From NCBI GenBank assembly GCA_036872755.1, contig JAVHNS010000001.1, forward strand, positions 1,674,001 to 1,738,000: 64,000 nt of DNA, given 5' to 3'. This document shows, in pieces, positions 58,572-64,000 of this stretch (position 1 is its first letter; every line of letters starts with the position of its first letter). The notes below the pieces were generated by a model. The model was given only the letters and a program-made list of their open reading frames with translations, was not told the origin of the DNA and made no database searches. This DNA is from Orbilia blumenaviensis (Eukaryota; Ascomycota; Orbiliomycetes; Orbiliales; Orbiliaceae). A program made the position numbers and the translations under genes.

Positions 58572-61500
58572 CTACTGCGACCTCGGCTGAAGGAGTTCGA
58601 GAAGAGCCTTGAAAGCAGGATGGTTGATGTCAATGGGAGTAGTGGGTAGCTGTGTGTTTCTGACAGGGGGTGGTGGTGGCAGCATATGACCTGGGGGCGG
58701 CGGAGGCATGTATGCATGCTGATTAGTCAATCCGTGCCCGTTGACAAGATCTTGTGGTTGCGAAGATCCTCCTGGGGGTAGATTGCCAACATGAGGTTCA
58801 TTAGGGCGCTGAGGACAGGCATTGAACACGTGCTGGTTTGCAGAAATCGCTTGGAGCCATGAGTAAAACGGCGGCGATGAAAAGAAGGACACACCATTTG
58901 GTTGGCTCGTGGGTGGAGCGGGTATATTCACGTTGGCTAGCAGCTTGTAGATTTCATCCGGATTGAATCTAACAGACCGGTAGGTATGAGGAGGAGGCAG
59001 GATACTGAGAAGGTACATGATCGAATCAGGCAACGAAGGCGGCGGGGGGGGAAGAGTGCCTGAAATAGATGCATGTTTCCCGTGGTGTGGCTGATTATGA
59101 CGCCCCTCTTGTTCTCGACTTGCTGCGGCGGCGGCGACACGTTTCTGTTGATCCATTAAACGGCGACCAGCAGCTCCCTTGATGGGAGACTCTCCACGGG
59201 CGATCTTTCGAGGGCGTTCATTCTTTGATACATCACCGTCAGAATCATCAGCCTGACGCTTAGGCGATCTTTCGACTACAGCCGCAGGCTGTCGTGCACC
59301 AGATCCCTTTGGGCGTACTTGCGTGGGAGACACAATTGGAGAAAAGGAGGATGGGTTAAGGAGCTTGTAGGAATGTCTGCCTGAAAACATCTTCAATTGG
59401 GGATCTAAAGTGGTCACACATGTTAGCTAGGTTCGTGACAAATCTATCAATATCTCATACCTTGGGGATAAAACTCTCTCATTCTCTTTTCGAGTTTCTG
59501 AATCTGGCTAAGTTCGCCGTATTGAGATTCATAGTCATAGAAGAACTGAAAAACTCGCTTTGCGTTACCGGCTTTTTCAGCTGTTATCTTCCCGACATAA
59601 GTCTCGAATACGGCCCTCGCGTCTATCAGAAAGCGTTAGCATCCCATAGATCCGTCAGCAACATACTGCGGTGATCATAACTTACTCGTGAGATCGTTAG
59701 TAGCAATCAGATGTTTGAGGTACTCAAGCACAAACTCTTCGTCCTCCGGGAACATCTTCAGACCGCGGTCAAAGATTCTGTTAGCAGATGGGTCCTTATA
59801 GCAATGGAACTCCATTAAGGCGCTAGCGACATAAACGTCTGATGTGATTTTCCCTCGCTTTCGAGCGTCTGTGAATATTTGCCTTGACCCTCCGATCATA
59901 TCTCCAATCTTGCCATGACCCTCAATACGGCGCATGGTTCTCATCAAATTTATCCAGATGGCGGAGATTATCTTGGATATACTCGTTGTCTCTTGTTTGG
60001 CAGCTTCTTTAACCATGGCTATCTGGTTCGAGATGTTAGTGTCGGATGGTGGCTCGTAATCGTCGTCATCGTCATCGTCCGCATTAGTCTTTGACTTCTT
60101 CGCGCTTTCTTCGAGTAGAGCCACGTTCTCCCTTTCACGCTCGTGCGCTTTCCCCAGTAGATTGTAATAGACGTCCAAGATTTTGTCATAAACCTCCCGA
60201 ACTGGTGTACTTCTCTTCTTGACAGCGTCTCGATCTTCGGCTGGAGGGGCAGGGACACTTGATTCTAGGTATTCCGCGTATCGGAAATGAAGCAAACAGC
60301 TCTCCGGGTTAGCTTTCATTCCTTGGACTAAAATATCCACGCCCTCTTTTTCACGTCCGATAGAGAAGCAAAACTCAGCTGCTTCAAACCACATCTCGGG
60401 TAGAAACCGGAGCGCCATCAGTGCTTGCTTGTAAACATAAAGAATTCTGTTCTGGAAGCTAGTAAGATCTTCGGGGTTTGGCTCTTGGGCGAGGACAAGG
60501 GGGTCGCCCTTCTCCCATTGGATCCACTTTTTCCAGAGCTCGACTTGGAAGTTATATTCATCATAGCCATCGAAACCGGGTACTGGCGGCAATCGTGGGA
60601 GAGTCGTGCGAATCAATCCATTTATGGTATTACGCAGCGCTAAACCTGATGATCTCGCGGTCATATAAGCGGGCGATTTTTCTGAAATGAATTTACGACC
60701 CTAGATTGCTGTTAGATATCCGTAAACCGCGTGTAGAGAGATAGAATACTTACGGTTGTCTTATTCAGACCCATCTCAAATTGGTCATACTCTTTCCACA
60801 TGGCTTCAAGACCGTTAACTGGAATACAGATGACCCTCTGAAAGGTCTTTCGCAAGTGATCCATTTTTTGTTGGTCTTGCCAGGCGCTTCCACCGATTGT
60901 TCCAGGCCCACTCTTTATGAATGTAATATATTCTTGCCATATCTTACCGGCCTCCCTATCAATCCCGATACTATTGAGAACGAACTCGTAGACCTGAGTA
61001 ATGACACCGCGAGCTTTCCCTGTTGTATCCGTCGCCAGGTTGTTCCTTCTACGAATGTAATCAAGGTAAAGAGACCACAGATCCACGTTTAGAACACCCG
61101 GGAGACACCTTTGAAATAATCTTTCTGCATGAGACAAGTTGTTTGCATCTAGTTCCATTTGGATATACGCGATCCATTGCTCAGCCTAGCACATAAACAA
61201 TTTGAAAATTAGTAAATCCAACGTCTATGATGATAATATCCAGCATTGACTCACCGCTGTCGGGAATAAAACCAGGAATCTCTCATAAACCCCGCGCGCG
61301 TCGTCAAGCTTTCCCTTTTTCTGGTGTTCGTTGATAAGAGTGGTCCAGGCTTCAATGTCACCACGAGAGTCCTGCGAAATTCTGTCTTCGAGTTTTCCGA
61401 CAACATCGTGGGCTAGGCGTTTTTTCTTTCCTTGTTGGGATGATTGGGCAGTCATGGGCTCATTCGTAACACGAGGGACATCATCAGGTACATTTAGCAC

Positions 61501-62037
61501 GGGCAAATTAGGAAAGTTAGCTGCCGGCAGGCCGCCGGGGGTCGACTTGTCATCATTTTCGATGTTATTATTATTGCTCTGCAAAGTCAATGTAGTATTT
61601 TGTGCATTAGATCCCGCAACAGCCACAGGTTGTTCGTCCTCTGTCTCTATTACAAAAGGCCCAGCAAGTTCGACACTTTTGAGCTCTGCTCGGTTCTCAG
61701 GTGTAGCCACGCCGCTAACAACATTTGATGCTGGGGTCGATGACGGCGGGATGGCGAGAGCAGCTGCAGGCGTTGTCTCGCCTTGAGCAAGCCCATCAGC
61801 CTGGTCTTTCCCGGTTTGTGTACTGTCGAATGAGAGTGAAGCCGGCCCGTTTGTCGGCACGAAGTCTTCTTCGTCATCAAAATCGACTTTCAGCACATCG
61901 TCCGGATGGGTATCGGGTGTGTCGCGAGATTCGGAGGGGCTGCCGTCCTCATCGGCGGGATTCGTAGTAGAATTTTCCATTTGCTCACTCCTCATAGCCT
62001 GCAAGAAAGCCGCCTCGGCATCGTCGCCTCCAGCCAT
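58572..62037 (-). CDS. RNA14: mRNA 3'-end processing protein Rna14 (CstF-77)
   Basis: Scaffold of cleavage factor IA in mRNA 3'-end cleavage and polyadenylation, partner of Rna15. Exons 61255-62037, 60754-61185, 59686-60700, 59461-59622, 58572-59404; in phase, 1074 aa. The first 210 residues are acidic and disordered. The HAT/Suf repeat array begins near GDIEAWTTLINEHQKKGKLD, continues with AEQWIAYIQMELDANNLSHAERLFQRCL and WKEYDQFEMGLNKT, and ends near ARAVFETYVGKI and FYDYESQYGEL. The sixth-to-seventh repeat region contains an acidic aspartate run. The C-terminus has a proline-rich region (PPPPPGHMLPPPPP), and its last 25 residues would correspond to the Rna15-binding end. The ATG at 62037 starts a long open exon; an upstream non-coding exon is possible. 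Confidence 0.93.
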
Positions 62038-62817
62038 ACTGATGACTTCAGATAAAGCTGTCCGGCCGGGCCGAATATGTAAGAATTGCGCTACAGCGAC
62101 ACCGATCGCAAGCGATGGCGTCTGGAAACAGCAAATACACTAAGGAAACCTGTTAGCAAAGAATTCTGGCAGAGGAGTGATGGTGGAATATAGCGGATGT
62201 TCGCAGTGACGGAACGTACAGCGTCGGAGTTGTGTGACAATAATGTTCGCTCTGTGAACGCGGGTGCAGGCGAGTGCAACGGCTAACAGAGCTAAGGCTC
62301 AGGATTATAGCACCTAAAGTCTCTCGTTTGGGGAAGGACAGGGCCCACAGAAATGACGAATTGATCCAGTAGATACGCCGAGGGCGATAGATACGATATC
62401 GAAGATGGGTTTGGCACCTGCAGGAAATTTTAGGAAAGGGTGGCGATGAATGGCGATGATGATGATGAATTGAAGAGGTTGCTGGTGGGAGGATTGGGGA
62501 AGAAAGAATTGAAGTGTTGCGACGACGCGAGAAACCCGGCCCGCCCGATTTGGTTTGTCCAGCCAAACGACACACAACGCAGATGCCCTCACACGACCAT
62601 GCGCAGCCAATGGCGGGCGCTGACACCATTGATGATATCATGATGTGTGATATAAACCATGGATGCACAATCATATTACCTTATGCTTCGGGTCTGTTAT
62701 ATGGCGCTAAATGAGCATTGGATAGCTCTTTGACTATTTTGTTATTTACAAAGTTTAATTTTAATCTTAAGATAATATACAGACTTATATTATATACAGG
62801 TCAAAAATCGGCTTAGC
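62038..62817. other. Intergenic region
   Basis: Promoter of RNA14 and 3' UTR of the RCC1-repeat gene, both on the minus strand. The open frames at 62153-62674 are overlapping shadows without family resemblance. Confidence 0.45.
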
Positions 62818-64000
62818 CTAGGCCGTCTTCGCATAACAGCCTGTCAGGCCTCTTCCGGCCACCACCCTCTGCTCGATCTTCACCGACCGAATCTTTGAAT
62901 TCTGGTCAAGGAACTTGATTTTCTTTCCTGGTACTACCTGGAACCTATCCTCTGACTTTTTCCCACTCCCAGCATCAATTGGCGAGATATACGCCGGGAC
63001 GTTCTGATTCGTCCTCTTTCCGTTGCCAAGCTGGTAAAACTCATTTCCACCAAAGAACAAGATGTCATTTCCAAAGTCAATAGCGCCTGGTCCCGCATTC
63101 TGCTGATTTGACATCACTACTGCAGTATGTGACCCCCCAACCGTCAGGTAAAGGGTATCAATTGGCACAAGTCCCGCCTTAGCCTCGCTATCTTTGAGGG
63201 CGTTAGCCATTGTAATCGAATTGGGGCAAATGACAACAGGGAACATTTGACTTACATTCAGTGAGACCACTTATCGATTTGATCTTCTGGGGAGCCGCTT
63301 GCGCATGGACATAAAACCCAGTACCTAGTGAACCGTGAAGACCATGGCCGCATGCAAACACGTCATAAGTCCGGGTTGCTGGTTTCTTAAGGTCCTCGTC
63401 CGGCGTATATGTTTCCATGGTAAAATATGTGTTATATCCACCTGCAAATATCTGTTGAAGCTTTGGCTTGACCCCTTCATCCTTGTAGAATGCCCTTCGT
63501 GGGATCAACTTGGGTTTGGGAATAGAATCTTCAGTGAATTCAACACCAAGTTGCCCTTTGGTGTTATCACCCCAGACAAATATCTTCCCGTCTTTATCTG
63601 CTGCTACACTATGGTAGCTTCCGGCTGCGATCTGAGTTATCTTAAATTGGCTCAGGTCGTCTACTTCCTGCGGTGTGTCGTATGGCTTTGGCTTTGATTC
63701 CCATGACATCCCGGCAATTCCTAGTTGGCCTCTCAAAGGGAAGCTATAACTAGCAGAAGCCGCAGTAAACACCTTTCCACGGGATGTTAGCATTACTGTA
63801 TGCTCAAGCCCGACTGCAATATCCACGACTCTGCTCAGGTTAGCCTATATCAATCATAGGAGAATAATTGGTGGGAAATATGAACGTACTTTTCTTTCGG
63901 CGGTGTTAGATCTCGATATGATGTCTTCGACTCAGAAGTCGACTGCCAGAAAGGTAGACCACTGGTCTCGGTAGGTTTCGCGAATAGCTCTTGTTCCTCC
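62818..64000 (-). CDS. RCC1-repeat protein, Fmp25-like (5' part outside the window)
   Basis: The C-terminal part of a beta-propeller protein. Exons: beyond 64000 to 63890, then about 63830 to 63256, then 62818-63191. RCC1-type blades are visible in VVDIAVGLEHTVMLTSRGKVF, ITQIAAGSYHSVAADKDGKIFVWGDNTKGQLG, QQIFAGGYNTYFTM, and VFACGHGLHGSLGTG; the last exon ends VVAGRGLTGCYAKTA. The order and the 'SFPLRGQLGIAGMSW' segment resemble yeast Fmp25, a mitochondrial membrane-associated RCC1 protein used in respiratory complex assembly. The targeting sequence lies outside the window, so location is not shown. The acceptor near 63830 is uncertain: two neighbouring AGs (before 63830 and 63833) both keep the frame. 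The last intron (63192-63255) uses CAAAG. Confidence 0.8.

Noticed and set aside
1..64000. CRISPR arrays, rRNA genes, secondary-metabolite backbone genes
   Set aside because: No regularly spaced direct repeats, no rRNA sequence and no PKS, NRPS or terpene-synthase motifs were seen.

Overview
The window is nuclear DNA of a filamentous ascomycete (Pezizomycotina). This rests on short GT-AG introns, a full-length FREQUENCY (FRQ) clock protein, a QDE-2/AGO-type Argonaute, a fungal microbial rhodopsin, and compact gene clusters separated by AT-rich gene-poor blocks. The high intron counts (11 exons in CCT6, 12 in the Argonaute) and the diverged FRQ would suit an early-branching class, but I cannot name class or genus from sequence alone.

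Layout. 1-1.7 kb: cytosolic serine hydroxymethyltransferase (-). 1.7-6.8 kb: gene-poor, with one intron-containing tRNA-Ser(CGA). 6.9-10.5 kb: Sro7/tomosyn/Lgl exocytosis protein (+). 11.0-12.0 kb: unrecognised two-exon gene (-). 12-14.5 kb: gene-poor. 14.6 kb: AIG2/GGCT-fold protein (+). 15.7-17.8 kb: F-box-type protein (+). 18.5-22.0 kb: frq (-), followed upstream by a 3.5 kb intergenic region with GATC-rich candidate White Collar sites. 25.6-30.3 kb: CCT6 (-) and NOP56 (+), diverging from a 0.55 kb promoter. 30.7-31.6 kb: type II haloacid dehalogenase (-). 32.6-33.8 kb: histone chaperone ASF1 (-). 33.8-41.0 kb: AT-rich island with a 342-bp inverted-repeat element and a broken NLR-type nucleoside-phosphorylase domain. 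41.0-42.1 kb: microbial rhodopsin (+). 42.6-44.7 kb: SPT10-like histone gene regulator (+). 45.4-48.7 kb: GH47 alpha-mannosidase (-). 50.4-53.8 kb: Argonaute (-). 58.6-62.0 kb: RNA14 (-). 62.8 kb to the right edge: RCC1-repeat protein (-), incomplete.

Most genes are housekeeping: one-carbon metabolism, secretion, chaperonin, snoRNP, chromatin, glycan trimming and mRNA 3'-end formation. Two light/clock genes (frq and a retinal-binding rhodopsin) lie 20 kb apart, and each has GATCGA motifs upstream. ASF1 and the SPT10-like gene both concern histone supply. Argonaute stands for RNA silencing in a region that also carries relics of mobile and NLR-type sequences. I see no secondary-metabolite cluster, CRISPR array or prokaryote-like operon.

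The most unusual features are: a run of four tiny exons in CCT6 (12, 22, 24 and 5 nt) that is needed to restore the conserved ATP-binding region; a rhodopsin with Asn where the proton donor is expected; an AIG2-like protein lacking its active-site signatures; an ASF1 gene whose first coding exon is only the ATG; and a MITE-like element 53 bp from an NLR relic. Exon borders were derived by hand from splice signals, reading phase and family conservation; no alignment or transcript was available.
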